This document shows, piece after piece, positions 1 through 9,621 of a stretch of 64,000 bases of DNA (its first letter is position 1; every line of letters starts with the position of its first letter). Under the pieces are notes generated by a model. That model was not told where the DNA came from and searched no databases. It saw only the letters and a list, made by a program, of their open reading frames with translations. Both the position numbers and the translations under genes were made by a program. Origin of the DNA: Streptomyces sp. NBC_00190. GTDB lineage: Bacteria; Actinomycetota; Actinomycetes; Streptomycetales; Streptomycetaceae. The DNA lies in NCBI RefSeq assembly GCF_036203305.1, contig NZ_CP108131.1:5022001-5086000 (forward strand). The letters are read 5' to 3'.

Positions 1-77
1 ACGGCCTGGATGCCCTCGGCGTAGAACAGCTCCTCCGCCGTGTCCAGGAGTCGGGTGCGGGCCTCTTCGTCGTCCAT
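1..77 (-). CDS. TetR-family regulator, N-terminal fragment cut by window edge
   Basis: Only the first 25 codons are present, starting at ATG (77-75). They read as the first helix of a TetR DNA-binding domain (A-R-T-R-L-L-D-T-A-E-E-L-F-Y-A-E-G-I). It faces away from the NTF2-like gene at 195, and three identical-looking palindromes lie between them, so this protein is the obvious candidate to bind them and repress both itself and its neighbour. The ligand-binding domain is outside the window, so the inducer cannot be guessed. Confidence 0.85.
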   Translation of the reverse strand, partial: MDDEEARTRLLDTAEELFYAEGIQA

Positions 78-108
78 GGGGGCAGCGTAGTCCAGATCCG
101 GTTGCACC

Positions 109-168
109 GAGAACGGTCGTTCTCTAAAGTGAGAACGATCGTTCTCTGATTCGAGAACGGTCGTTCTT
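109..168. promoter_or_regulatory. Three tandem 16-bp TetR-type operators
   Basis: Three palindromes, GAGAACGGTCGTTCTC (109-124), GAGAACGATCGTTCTC (131-146) and GAGAACGGTCGTTCTT (153-168), begin exactly 22 bp apart. The first two are perfect dyads and the third differs at its last base. They fill the gap between the divergent TetR and NTF2-like genes. The 22-bp period is about two helical turns, so bound dimers would sit on the same DNA face. Confidence 0.85.
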
Positions 169-194
169 CCCGTCTGATCGCGAGAGGGTCCGTC

Positions 195-617
195 ATGAAC
201 GAAAGCGCTGTCCGCCCGCCGCTGCCGCCCTTCACCGAGGAATCGGCCCGGGCCAAGGTGCAGGCCGCCGAAGACGCCTGGAACAGCCGTGACCCCGAGC
301 GCGTCGCCCTCGCGTACACGGAGGACTCGCGGTGGCGCAACCGCGACCGCTTCCTCACCGGCCGCGCCGAGATCCGCGACTTCCTCGCCGCGAAGTGGGA
401 GCGCGAGCTCGACTACCGGCTCCGCAAGGAGCTCTGGGCATACACCGGCAACCGCATCTCCGTCCGCTTCGAGTACGAGTGGCACGACACCTCCGGCCAG
501 TGGTGGCGCAGCCACGGCAACGAGCAGTGGGAGTTCACCCCGGACGGCCTGATGAGCCGCCGCGAGGCCAGCATCAACGACGTCCCGATCGCCGCCGAGG
601 ACCGCCGGCTCCGGTGA
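195..617 (+). CDS. NTF2-like (DUF1348/SnoaL-type) protein
   Basis: A 140-residue protein with the cone-shaped alpha+beta NTF2-like pattern: an N-terminal helix ([13 protein letters not shown]), then N-R-D-R-F-L-T-G-R and aromatic beta strands rich in Trp (E-Y-E-W-H-D, G-Q-W-W-R-S). This resembles the DUF1348 branch. No signal peptide, so it is cytoplasmic. The ATG is preceded by a purine-rich site (gagaggg) six bases upstream. It is transcribed divergently from the TetR gene across three operators, which suggests induced expression. Members of this fold bind or isomerise small hydrophobic molecules; the substrate here is unknown. Confidence 0.85.
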   Translation: MNESAVRPPLPPFTEESARAKVQAAEDAWNSRDPERVALAYTEDSRWRNRDRFLTGRAEIRDFLAAKWERELDYRLRKELWAYTGNRISVRFEYEWHDTSGQWWRSHGNEQWEFTPDGLMSRREASINDVPIAAEDRRLR

Positions 618-647
618 TGCGGGCGCAGGGTCCTCCCGCCGCCGGGA

Positions 648-682
648 CCCGTGTCCGGCCCCGGCGGCGATCGGGACACGGG
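648..682. terminator. Hairpin between convergent genes
   Basis: Arms 648-656 (cccgtgtcc) and 674-682 pair perfectly. The hairpin lies between the convergent 3' ends of the NTF2-like gene and the VWA gene and could serve both. There is no U-run. Confidence 0.5.
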
Positions 683-686
683 CCGG

Positions 687-3452
687 TCAGAAGGCGGCGA
701 AGCCGGATCTGACCCGCGCGAAGCGGTTCATGCCCCGGATGCCCGGGGCGGAGGCGGGCACGGCGGAGTCCGAGAAGGCCGCGGTCGTGCCCAGCGTCCC
801 TGCCAGGGCGAGCAGCTTCTCGATCGTCACCTGGTCGTCGACGAACTCGGGCGCGGGGACGGTCCGGTGGACCTGCTTGAGGACCTCGATGTGCTGCGTC
901 AGACGCTGCCCGGCGGCATCGCGGTCGTTCTCGTACAGGTCGTCGAGCGCGTGGAAGGTGATCTCGCTCGTCCGCAGGCCCACCGCGTGTACCGTCACGG
1001 TCTCCTCCGCGAGCGTGGCCGCGTCCGACAGCACGATCTCCCGGCTGCGGTTCTCACGTGCCACGGTGTCCACGTACTGCACGGTCGCCGTACCGATCCC
1101 GCCCGCCGGTACGGAGCCTTCCGGCGCCTGGATCTCCAGTACCACCCAGTACGTCTCGCCGAAGGCCAGATCCGGGGCGAAGATCCGGATGCCCTTGTCT
1201 CCGGTGATCAGATCGGGCAGTACCTCGGTGCCGTACTCCTCCCGTGCGCGGCGGGCCGCGTCGCGGGACTCGCGGAACACCCGGGCCCGTACCCGCTGAT
1301 CGGTGACCAGGTCATGCCCGTACAGGTGCCACACCGTCACCGCCGGGTCGATGTCGATCCGGAGCTGGATGTCGATCGCGGCGAGGTGGTCACGCCGCTC
1401 CAGGTCCTCCAGTAGTCCGGAGCGGACCTGTTCCGGGCGGGTGACGAAGGTGCAGTGGCCGCGGGCGGTCCCGGCGAGCGCCGAGAGTTCGGCCATCCGC
1501 GCGTCCGTGCCGAAGCCGAAGCACGAGAGGGTCAGGTCACCGCGCAGCCGGGCCGCGAGGTTCTTCCGGACGGTGGTCCAGTTCCGTTCGCCGGAGGTCG
1601 GGTCGCCGTCCGAGAAGAGGTAGAGCCGGTTGACGGTACGGCCGGCGCTCGCGCGGCGGCTGATCTCCGCGATGCCGTACTGCACGCCGAGCTGGATGTC
1701 GGTCCCGCCGTAGGCGGTCATGCCGGCCACGGTCGAGGCGAACCTCTCGGGCGGCAGCTCCTCCTTGCGGGTCGCCTGCAGGAGGGTGGACACATCGGTG
1801 GCGAAGGTGATGATGCCGAGCGAGTCCGTCGGCCGCAGCCGTTCGTAGATCTCCTGCAGCGCGGACTTGACCGTGTCGAGCTTCTCGCCCGCCATGGAGC
1901 TGCTCGTGTCCACGACGAAGACGAAGTTCACCGGCAGGGGTTCCTTCGCGGGCACGCCCGGCTGCGCCTCCGCACCCGCCTTCAGCGCGATTTCGACGAA
2001 GTGGGTGGTGTCCTCGTGGGCTTTGGAGTCGCCGGGTACCAGGGCGAGCCCGTGGCTGACGGCGAGCGCCTCGCCCTCGGGCGGGCCGGGGACCTGGTCG
2101 GTGCGGGCGGCCACGAAGTCGTCGAAGCGGATGTGGTCCTGTTCGATCAGCACACCGCTGTCGATGAGTTCGGTGACACCGACCACGGAGCGGGTCCCGT
2201 AGGCGCTGCGCCGACGGATGAACAGGCCGTCGTGGGGGAGGGGACGGCCGGGGGCGCGGGAGGGGAGCGGGGGAAGGTTGATGCCACGGACGAGACGGGC
2301 GGGGAAGGCGGGAGCCTGGGCTTGGCCGTAGGCCGGGGCGGTTTGCGGATCGCTCCTCGTCCATCGGTCCGCGCCACTGGCCGGGGCCGGTGACGCCGCG
2401 CGAGGGCTGGGACGCGAGGCGGCCCTCCTCCGATAGGCCTCGTGTTGGCCCTCCTCAAGCTCCTGGCGCTGCTGCTTGAGCCGCGCCACGAGCCGCCGGC
2501 GCTCGCGCATCTCCTCGTACAGCTCCTCGCGCCGTTCCTCGCTCAGCTCCTGCGCGTGGCGCAGCTCCCCCCCGAGGCGCAGCTCCTCGTCGCGCAGCTC
2601 CTCGTCGCGCAGCTCCTCGTCGCGCAGCTCCTCGCCCTGGTGGGACTCGTGCGGGCGCTCCGCGGGCCGGCGCTCACTGCCAGGCACTTCCTCCGGAGCG
2701 GGGTCGGTCCATGGCCGGGGCTCGGCTGCCCGCGGGCGCGGCATGTCCTCGGTTGCACGCGAGCTGCGCAGCTGCAACGCGGAGTGGATTACGCGCCCCT
2801 GGAGGAGCCACCTGCCTGCCGCGCCGATCCGGCCGGGCCTCCCCTCGGCGTCCGGGGCGAGGGCGAGGGCGTCAGGGTGGATCACGATCGTGGGTACCGT
2901 CCCCCTCGCCGGCCGCGAGAGCTCCTTCGCAATGAAGTCGAGGTGCGCCTGCCGGCTGTCGATGACCGTGCCCACGCGAAGCCCGCACCGCTGCGCGTAC
3001 TCCTCGCACTCACGTGCCCGGCGGCCCCCGTCCGCGCTGGGCAGGCCCGGGAAGGGGGCGACGGTGAGGAGTACGGCCGTGCCGTCCGACCAGCGGTCGA
3101 CGGCAGGCGACGGTGTGCCCCGGACGTCGCAGAGCCTGAGTGTGGCGCCCAGCCCGAGGAGCCCCTCAAGGAGGGTGTCGGCACTCATGAGCGCCTTCCG
3201 CAGCTCGTCGTGGTCGGTGATGGCCGGCTCGGCCACGACCACGCCGTCCGGTAAGTCTCTCAGTAGGTCGTCCGCCTCCTGCGGGGTGCGCGCGGTCCGG
3301 TCCAGCAGCGACAGTCCGCGCCGCGTCGCCCGGTGGCGGCACTCCCGCTCCTCCCGGCGGGAGGACAAGGACCAGAAGCGGCTCCTCCCCGCTCCGGCGA
3401 GGTACAGGACGGCGGGGGCGGGGGGCGTGGAGCCGCTGGGGTCTTGTGTCAT
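687..3452 (-). CDS. Large VWA-domain protein with charged coiled-coil linker
   Basis: A 921-residue protein in three parts. Residues 1-230 are an unassigned region in which two segments (near 35-90 and 145-200) share a pattern of a Cys/Ala/Gly helix followed by a hydrophobic strand, faintly like degenerate resolvase folds. Residues 270-345 form a very charged coiled coil opening with E-E-L-R-D repeats. Near residue 512 lies a VWA domain with an intact MIDAS motif (D-T-S-S-S) and the later G-G-T-D and F-S-D-G-D signatures. No signal or membrane segment is evident, so it is probably cytoplasmic. It lies 47 bp downstream of a membrane protein gene on the same strand, suggesting a pair. VWA proteins usually organise metal-dependent protein complexes. 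The biological role is unknown. Confidence 0.8.
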   Translation of the reverse strand: MTQDPSGSTPPAPAVLYLAGAGRSRFWSLSSRREERECRHRATRRGLSLLDRTARTPQEADDLLRDLPDGVVVAEPAITDHDELRKALMSADTLLEGLLGLGATLRLCDVRGTPSPAVDRWSDGTAVLLTVAPFPGLPSADGGRRARECEEYAQRCGLRVGTVIDSRQAHLDFIAKELSRPARGTVPTIVIHPDALALAPDAEGRPGRIGAAGRWLLQGRVIHSALQLRSSRATEDMPRPRAAEPRPWTDPAPEEVPGSERRPAERPHESHQGEELRDEELRDEELRDEELRLGGELRHAQELSEERREELYEEMRERRRLVARLKQQRQELEEGQHEAYRRRAASRPSPRAASPAPASGADRWTRSDPQTAPAYGQAQAPAFPARLVRGINLPPLPSRAPGRPLPHDGLFIRRRSAYGTRSVVGVTELIDSGVLIEQDHIRFDDFVAARTDQVPGPPEGEALAVSHGLALVPGDSKAHEDTTHFVEIALKAGAEAQPGVPAKEPLPVNFVFVVDTSSSMAGEKLDTVKSALQEIYERLRPTDSLGIITFATDVSTLLQATRKEELPPERFASTVAGMTAYGGTDIQLGVQYGIAEISRRASAGRTVNRLYLFSDGDPTSGERNWTTVRKNLAARLRGDLTLSCFGFGTDARMAELSALAGTARGHCTFVTRPEQVRSGLLEDLERRDHLAAIDIQLRIDIDPAVTVWHLYGHDLVTDQRVRARVFRESRDAARRAREEYGTEVLPDLITGDKGIRIFAPDLAFGETYWVVLEIQAPEGSVPAGGIGTATVQYVDTVARENRSREIVLSDAATLAEETVTVHAVGLRTSEITFHALDDLYENDRDAAGQRLTQHIEVLKQVHRTVPAPEFVDDQVTIEKLLALAGTLGTTAAFSDSAVPASAPGIRGMNRFARVRSGFAAF
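2578..2637 (-). repeat. Four 15-bp tandem repeats encoding E-E-L-R-D
   Basis: The unit cgcagctcctcgtcg (plus strand) is repeated in register at 2578, 2593 and 2608, with a changed fourth copy at 2623. Each unit adds one pentapeptide to the coiled-coil linker of the VWA protein, and the copy number could vary by slippage without breaking the frame. Confidence 0.9.
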
Positions 3453-3499
3453 GCGTGCTTTCTCCGATTCCTTCTCCGTGTCATCCGCCGGGCCGGGCG

Positions 3500-4270
3500 T
3501 CAGGCCGCGGCCTGGCCGTGGCGGGCGGGGAGCGGGCAGCGTTCGTCCAGCTCGGTGTTGGTCCGCACCCTCACGTCGAACATCCCCTCCGCGCGCAAGA
3601 GCCGCAGCCAGATGTCCAGTTCGCTGCTGATCCCCTCGCTGGCGGCGGCGATCCGCACCGCCTCGTCACGGTCCGCCGGGCTCCGGCCGACCAGCAGGAT
3701 CCTGATCTTGAGGGCGATGCTGTGCCCGTTCCGAGGCTCGATCTTCAGGGCCTCGTCGACGTATCCCGCGGCCACCGTCGGGTTGGAGCGGGCGAGGGCG
3801 ATCCTGGCCTTCCAGTACCAGAACTCCTCGGCCTCGCGGTCGATCCCCGCCGAGCCGAGCGCGCGTTGCGCCTGGTCGGGCTCGTTCGCCGCGATCAGCC
3901 GTGCCACCTTGGCCAGTGACCGCTCCTCCGCCGCCCCGGGCTCCGGCCCGTTCCGGCGCCCCCCGGTGAAGAGCCGACCCACGACCAGGAGGGAGGCCAG
4001 GAGGAACGCCAGCAGGATGCCGACCAGGATCATGAACTGCTGGGCTCCCTCGCCGTCGGCGAGGGTGGCGAAGATGCCCAGGATCGCTATGGCGAAGGCG
4101 AAGACGATCACAGCCCCGAACAGTCCGGTGGCCTGTCCCGCGGTCAAGGTGCGGAACATCCTGTGCTGAATGATGTTGCGGACGAGGTCCCGGTAAAGGA
4201 GGAACAGCACTCCGAGCGCCACGCCACCGAATCCGGCTATACCGCCGAGGACCTGAAATAGCTCCAACAT
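3500..4270 (-). CDS. Membrane protein with cytoplasmic TPR-like domain
   Basis: A 256-residue protein with three predicted membrane helices (near residues 5-25, 45-70 and 78-100) followed by a soluble C-terminal domain. That domain contains a helical repeat pattern (A-A-N-E-P-D-Q-A-Q-R-A-L, then W-Y-W-K-A-R-I-A-L-A-R-S-N-P, then A-A-G-Y-V-D-E-A-L) typical of tetratricopeptide repeats. It is upstream of and co-directional with the VWA gene, 47 bp away. I infer a membrane anchor that recruits the VWA protein or another partner through the TPR surface. No catalytic motif is seen. Confidence 0.75.
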   Translation of the reverse strand: MLELFQVLGGIAGFGGVALGVLFLLYRDLVRNIIQHRMFRTLTAGQATGLFGAVIVFAFAIAILGIFATLADGEGAQQFMILVGILLAFLLASLLVVGRLFTGGRRNGPEPGAAEERSLAKVARLIAANEPDQAQRALGSAGIDREAEEFWYWKARIALARSNPTVAAGYVDEALKIEPRNGHSIALKIRILLVGRSPADRDEAVRIAAASEGISSELDIWLRLLRAEGMFDVRVRTNTELDERCPLPARHGQAAA

Positions 4271-4366
4271 GCCACGGACTGTAGGGCCTTGGGCATGCAG
4301 GTGTACGGGATACGGTCAGGAGCGTCCGGGGAGCGGATCCTCGTGCCCCCGGGAAGCGCCGGTCCC

Positions 4367-4960
4367 TCAGCTCGCGTCGTGGTGGTGGGCCTGGGTGATG
4401 AGGTCCGTCGCGACCTCCAGGGCCGCCTGGCGCGTCTCCTCCGGGTCGCCCTCCACGTGCTGGAGGAACATCATGCCGGCGTGCAGCGTGAACAGGGCGC
4501 TCACGCAGCGGACCTGGTCCGTCAGCGGGCCGTCCTCCGTGCGCAGCAGCTCCACCAGCCGGAAGAGGCGCTGCTTCACCGTCTCGCCGATGCTCAGCTC
4601 CCGCATCGTCGCCTGGTTCTCCTGCATGAACCGGTACAGCGAGGCGCCCGCCGCCATCGCCTCGCTGTAGCGGCGCAGCACCTCGCACTTGGTCTCCAGG
4701 GTGCGCGGCTGCCCCTCCGCCCACGTGATCAGCTCGTCGATCGGCCGCGTCAGGTCCTCGAAGAGGCTGATGATGATGTCTTCCTTGGTCTTGAAGTGGT
4801 AGTACAGCGCCGCCTTCGTGACCTCCAGCCGCTCCGCGATCTCGCGCAACGACGTCTTCTCGTAGCCCTGTTCGGCGAACAGCTCCAGCGCGACGTCCTG
4901 GATGCGCTGGCGCGTGTTGCCACGGCGCGGCTGCGGACCGCTGCTGGAGCTGGTCGTCAT
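4367..4960 (-). CDS. TetR-family repressor of the adjacent efflux pump
   Basis: A 197-residue regulator. The helix-turn-helix is clear (T-S-L-R-E-I-A-E-R-L-E-V-T-K-A-A-L-Y-Y-H-F-K-T-K-E-D), followed by an all-helical ligand domain. I chose the ATG at 4960 because ggggag sits just upstream; a longer reading to 5023 has no ribosome site and would run into the operator region. It is divergent from a DHA2-type MFS exporter, with a long inverted repeat in the gap. That is the usual arrangement of a drug-sensing repressor and its pump. Confidence 0.9.
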   Translation of the reverse strand: MTTSSSSGPQPRRGNTRQRIQDVALELFAEQGYEKTSLREIAERLEVTKAALYYHFKTKEDIIISLFEDLTRPIDELITWAEGQPRTLETKCEVLRRYSEAMAAGASLYRFMQENQATMRELSIGETVKQRLFRLVELLRTEDGPLTDQVRCVSALFTLHAGMMFLQHVEGDPEETRQAALEVATDLITQAHHHDAS

Positions 4961-4982
4961 GATCGGTTCTCCCCAAAATTTA

Positions 4983-6698
<1,716 letters not shown>

Positions 6699-6731
6699 CG
6701 CACGCGACGCGCGGCGTACGAAACGCACAAC

Positions 6732-6777
6732 GGCCCGGCCCCGGTGGATGAACGGATCCACCGGGGCCGGGCCTTTT
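6732..6777 (+). terminator. Strong rho-independent terminator after MFS gene
   Basis: A perfect 18-bp stem (6732-6749 with 6756-6773) with a six-base loop, followed by TTTT. Confidence 0.9.
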
Positions 6778-6816
6778 GCGTACACGCGTCAACCGCGCCG
6801 CCGGTTCGGCCAGTTC

Positions 6817-6861
6817 GGCAACTCCCGTAACTGCTGTAACTCCTGCAACTCCGGCAACTCG
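6817..6861 (+). repeat. Five 9-bp imperfect tandem repeats upstream of deacetylase
   Basis: Units of the form (g/t)(g/t)(c/t)aactcc run in register from 6817 to 6861, giving five copies. They are noncoding, sit in the 5' region of the polysaccharide deacetylase gene and are less GC-rich than the surroundings. Confidence 0.8.
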
Positions 6862-6968
6862 GGACCAAAGTCCTATTACATGGAATTCAACTGCTAATCG
6901 GCTGGAACCCCCCGGCGGCGGCGCACGTCCTGATCCACAGAACGCTCACATGCGGATGGGGAGTGGAC

Positions 6969-7799
6969 ATGGGTTTCTTGGCGCGCGTCAACGAGAAGGG
7001 CATCCGGGCCCGCGCAGCCGTCGCGGCGTCGGCCGTCGCCGTCGCGGCGACGATCTGGGGAGTGGCGACGCTGGTGGAGTCGGGACACGAGACCCCCGGC
7101 TCGAACGTGTCGCGCCAGCGCGACGCCGACGGCGCGGCGCGCGGGCCGCAGCAGCAACCGGAGCGGATACCCGAGGGCATAGCCCACGCGTCGGAGAGCG
7201 GCGGGAACGCGGTCAACATCACCATCGACGACGGCCCCGACCCCCGGTGGACCCCGAAGGTCCTCGACGTACTGGAGAAGTACGACGTGAAGGCCACCTT
7301 CTGCATGATCGGGCCGCAGGCCAGGGCCCACCCCGGCCTCGTCAAGAAGGTCGTCGCCGCCGGCCACCGGCTCTGCGACCACACCATGGACCACGACACG
7401 GCCATGGACAAGAAGCCCGTCGCCTACCAGGAACAGCAGATCCTCGACGCGAAGCGGCTGATCGAGGAAGCCGCGGGCGGCGGCGCGAAGGTCGAGTACT
7501 ACCGCGCCCCCGGCGGCGCCTTCACCCCCGACAGCCGCCGCCTGGCCGCAGCGAACGGCATGCGCCCGCTCGGCTGGAACGTCGACACCAAGGACTTCGG
7601 CAAGCCGGGGACGGCCGCCGTCGTCGACGCCGTGAAGCGCGAGATCGGCAACGGCCCGACGGTCCTCTTCCACGACGGGGGCGGCAACCGCGCACAGACC
7701 GTCGAGGCGCTCGACCAGGTGCTGGCCTGGCTGAAGGAGCAGGGCCGGGCGACCGGCTTCCCGGTCCGCACCGCCCCCGAGACCACCGACCCGTCCTGA
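6969..7799 (+). CDS. Secreted/membrane-anchored polysaccharide deacetylase (NodB domain, CE4)
   Basis: About 276 residues with an N-terminal hydrophobic segment that exports or anchors it. The NodB catalytic core carries all CE4 motifs: T-I-D-D-G-P-D (base and metal Asp), H-T-M-D-H (metal His pair), R-A-P-G-G, W-N-V-D-T and H-D-G-G-G. Enzymes of this family remove N-acetyl groups from peptidoglycan, chitin oligomers or related glycans outside the membrane. I prefer ATG 6969 over GTG 6963 because ggatggggag then has normal spacing. It stands alone, with repeats in its leader. Confidence 0.9.
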   Translation: MGFLARVNEKGIRARAAVAASAVAVAATIWGVATLVESGHETPGSNVSRQRDADGAARGPQQQPERIPEGIAHASESGGNAVNITIDDGPDPRWTPKVLDVLEKYDVKATFCMIGPQARAHPGLVKKVVAAGHRLCDHTMDHDTAMDKKPVAYQEQQILDAKRLIEEAAGGGAKVEYYRAPGGAFTPDSRRLAAANGMRPLGWNVDTKDFGKPGTAAVVDAVKREIGNGPTVLFHDGGGNRAQTVEALDQVLAWLKEQGRATGFPVRTAPETTDPS

Positions 7800-7945
7800 C
7801 GGGGGCGGGCTGACACGCCGTCCGGCGGCGAACGGGTGAGGGTCGACGACCCGGAGCGCCCCGGGGTGTTCCCTGGTCACGCGCGTACGAACGTACGCCC
7901 GACCAGTCCGAACCAGTCCGAACCAGCCCCGACCAGGAGGCCCCC

Positions 7946-8272
7946 GTGACCATCAGCCCCGGAAAACTCTCCGACCCCGCCGTCGGCGCCTTCGTCACTG
8001 CCGTCAACGCGCACGACAAGGACGCCTTCCTCGCCCTGCTGACCCCCGACGCGACCATGTCCGACGACGGCTCGGACCGCGACCTCCGCGAGTGGATCGA
8101 CCGGGAGATCTTCGACTCCGGCGGCCACATGGACGTCCAGAAGGAATCCGACGGCGGCCACGCCCTCATCGTCTCCTACCGCAACGACACCTGGGGCGAG
8201 ATGCGCACCGCATGGCGCTTCGACGTCACCCCCGGCGGCAAGATCAGCCGCTTCGAAACCGGCCAGGCCTGA
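7946..8272 (+). CDS. NTF2-like (SnoaL-type) small protein
   Basis: A 108-residue protein with the NTF2-like outline: F-V-T-A-V-N-A-H-D-K-D-A-F-L-A-L-L-T-P-D-A at the start and alternating strands at the end. It begins with GTG preceded by ccaggagg. The upstream gap (7901-7936) has about three and a half copies of a 10-bp unit related to gaccagtccg. Cytoplasmic; probably binds a small ligand or acts as an isomerase-like fold; the substrate is unknown. Confidence 0.85.
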   Translation: MTISPGKLSDPAVGAFVTAVNAHDKDAFLALLTPDATMSDDGSDRDLREWIDREIFDSGGHMDVQKESDGGHALIVSYRNDTWGEMRTAWRFDVTPGGKISRFETGQA

Positions 8273-8273
8273 G

Positions 8274-8642
8274 TCACAGCCCCCGCGCCACCCCCAGCAC
8301 CGCCGCCGTCAGGCGCTCGTTCTCCGGTGCCGCTCCGCCCGGGAAGGCGAAACGGCGGCGTGTGTACGCGTAGGCGATTCCCGTGACCGGGTCCGCGAAG
8401 CCATGGGAGCCCGCCGCGCTGCTGTGCCCGAAGGCCTCCGTGCCCACGGCGGGCTGCCGCGTGAAGCCCAGCGCGAAGCGGTCCGCCTCCGCCGTCACCA
8501 GGTCCACGCCCGGGGTGTGCGGCTTCGCGCACTCCGCCAGGGTCTCCGGCTTCAGCAGCGGAGCCCGGCCGTCCACGCCGCCGATGGCCGCCGCGTACAT
8601 TCCGGCGATGCCGCGTGCCGTGCCGATGCCGCCCGCCGAGGT
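8274..8642 (-). pseudogene. C-terminal remnant of a beta-lactamase-family serine hydrolase
   Basis: About 120 codons survive, reading G-I-G-T-A-R-G-I-A-G-M-Y-A-A and ending G-F-A-D-P-V-T-G-I-A-Y-A-Y-T-R-R-R-F. This is the C-terminal third of an EstB-like class C beta-lactamase/esterase. A TGA stop lies in frame immediately upstream, and the S-x-x-K nucleophile and Y-x-N regions are missing, so the piece cannot be active. The 5' two thirds appear deleted rather than frameshifted; nothing like them is seen upstream. Confidence 0.85.
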
Positions 8643-8763
8643 TCACAACGGGAGTTGATCAGCCGGTATTCCGGCACCGGGGGCGGTACGGCCGGGCCTC
8701 CCGTACGGGTGAAAGCACGTCAGGCGTCGTTCCGGCCCACCGCGGGGGCCCGTTGGAGCGGGC

Positions 8764-9402
8764 ATGAAGCGCACCCGCATCGCCGCCCTCGCCCTCGTGA
8801 CCACCGCCGCGGCCCTCGCTCCCGCCCTCGGCCAGGCGGCCACCGCCGCGGAGGGTACGGCGTACCTCCAGGACCCGGCAGGCGGCGAGAAGACCATGAA
8901 GTCGATGTGGACCAAGGACGAAATGCACAAGGTGGAGGGGCAGTTCCGCTTCCACCCCGGGATCATGTACCGGACGGTCACCCGCCCGGGCCCCTCCGCG
9001 GCCCCGGGCTACGAGCGGCAGGTACCGGACCTGAAGACGCTCGCGTGGCAGCCCTCGTACGAGTTCGCCTGGTCGGTGTCCGACTCGACGCTCGTGAAGA
9101 AGGCGATGACGACCAAGGAGGGCGCGCACCCGATCGTCGTGCACGCCGTGCTGCGCAGCGCCAAGGGCGCCAAGGCGGGGGAGGTGCGCCAGGAGCTGGC
9201 CGGGAAGCCGGCGACGGGGCGGGAGAAGATCGCGGGCGGCAAGCGGATCGCCTGCGACAGCGGGGAGTACACGGTGGAGTGGTCGGTGACGCGCTCCGGC
9301 TACGGGACGCTCACGGGCACGCTGCGCTGGGACTCCAGCTGCGAGCAGTACCGGACGGCGTTCTCCGAGGAGCAAGGGAAGCAAGGGCAGCAGGGGCGCT
9401 AG
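8764..9402 (+). CDS. Secreted protein of unknown function
   Basis: A 212-residue protein with a Sec signal peptide (M-K-R-T-R, hydrophobic Ala/Leu core, probable cleavage near A-T-A-A). Two cysteines late in the mature part (near residues 160 and 197) could form a disulfide outside the cell. The ATG has ggagcgggc upstream. I recognise no domain. The C-terminal tail is Gln/Gly-rich. Confidence 0.75.
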   Translation: MKRTRIAALALVTTAAALAPALGQAATAAEGTAYLQDPAGGEKTMKSMWTKDEMHKVEGQFRFHPGIMYRTVTRPGPSAAPGYERQVPDLKTLAWQPSYEFAWSVSDSTLVKKAMTTKEGAHPIVVHAVLRSAKGAKAGEVRQELAGKPATGREKIAGGKRIACDSGEYTVEWSVTRSGYGTLTGTLRWDSSCEQYRTAFSEEQGKQGQQGR

Positions 9403-9621
9403 AGCCGGCCAGGGCGGGTGGGCAGCCAGGGCGGCGGGGGCACCGGAGGCGCCGGCGCGGAGTCGAGGCCGGCCGCCCCGCGCACCTTGTGGGTGCTCGG
9501 CGGGCGACTGGGCCGGCGGCCTTGGATCAAGAGCCGCAGTGGCCATGGTGCCGCATGGGGTGGGCTGCGGCACGGGGCGAAGGTCCCGTGTCGCGGGGGA
9601 ACTTCGGTGTTCCGGTGTTCG

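Noticed and set aside
651..1415. Plus-strand frame opposite the VWA protein
   Set aside because: No start signal or domain, and the opposite strand encodes the conserved C-terminus of the VWA protein.
2578..2637. Insertion or CRISPR in the VWA gene
   Set aside because: The repeats are in frame, encode a coiled-coil pentapeptide and have no flanking target duplication.
9403..9621. Possible short gene after the secreted protein
   Set aside because: The sequence is Gly/Ala/Pro-rich with no supported start; it is treated as spacer.
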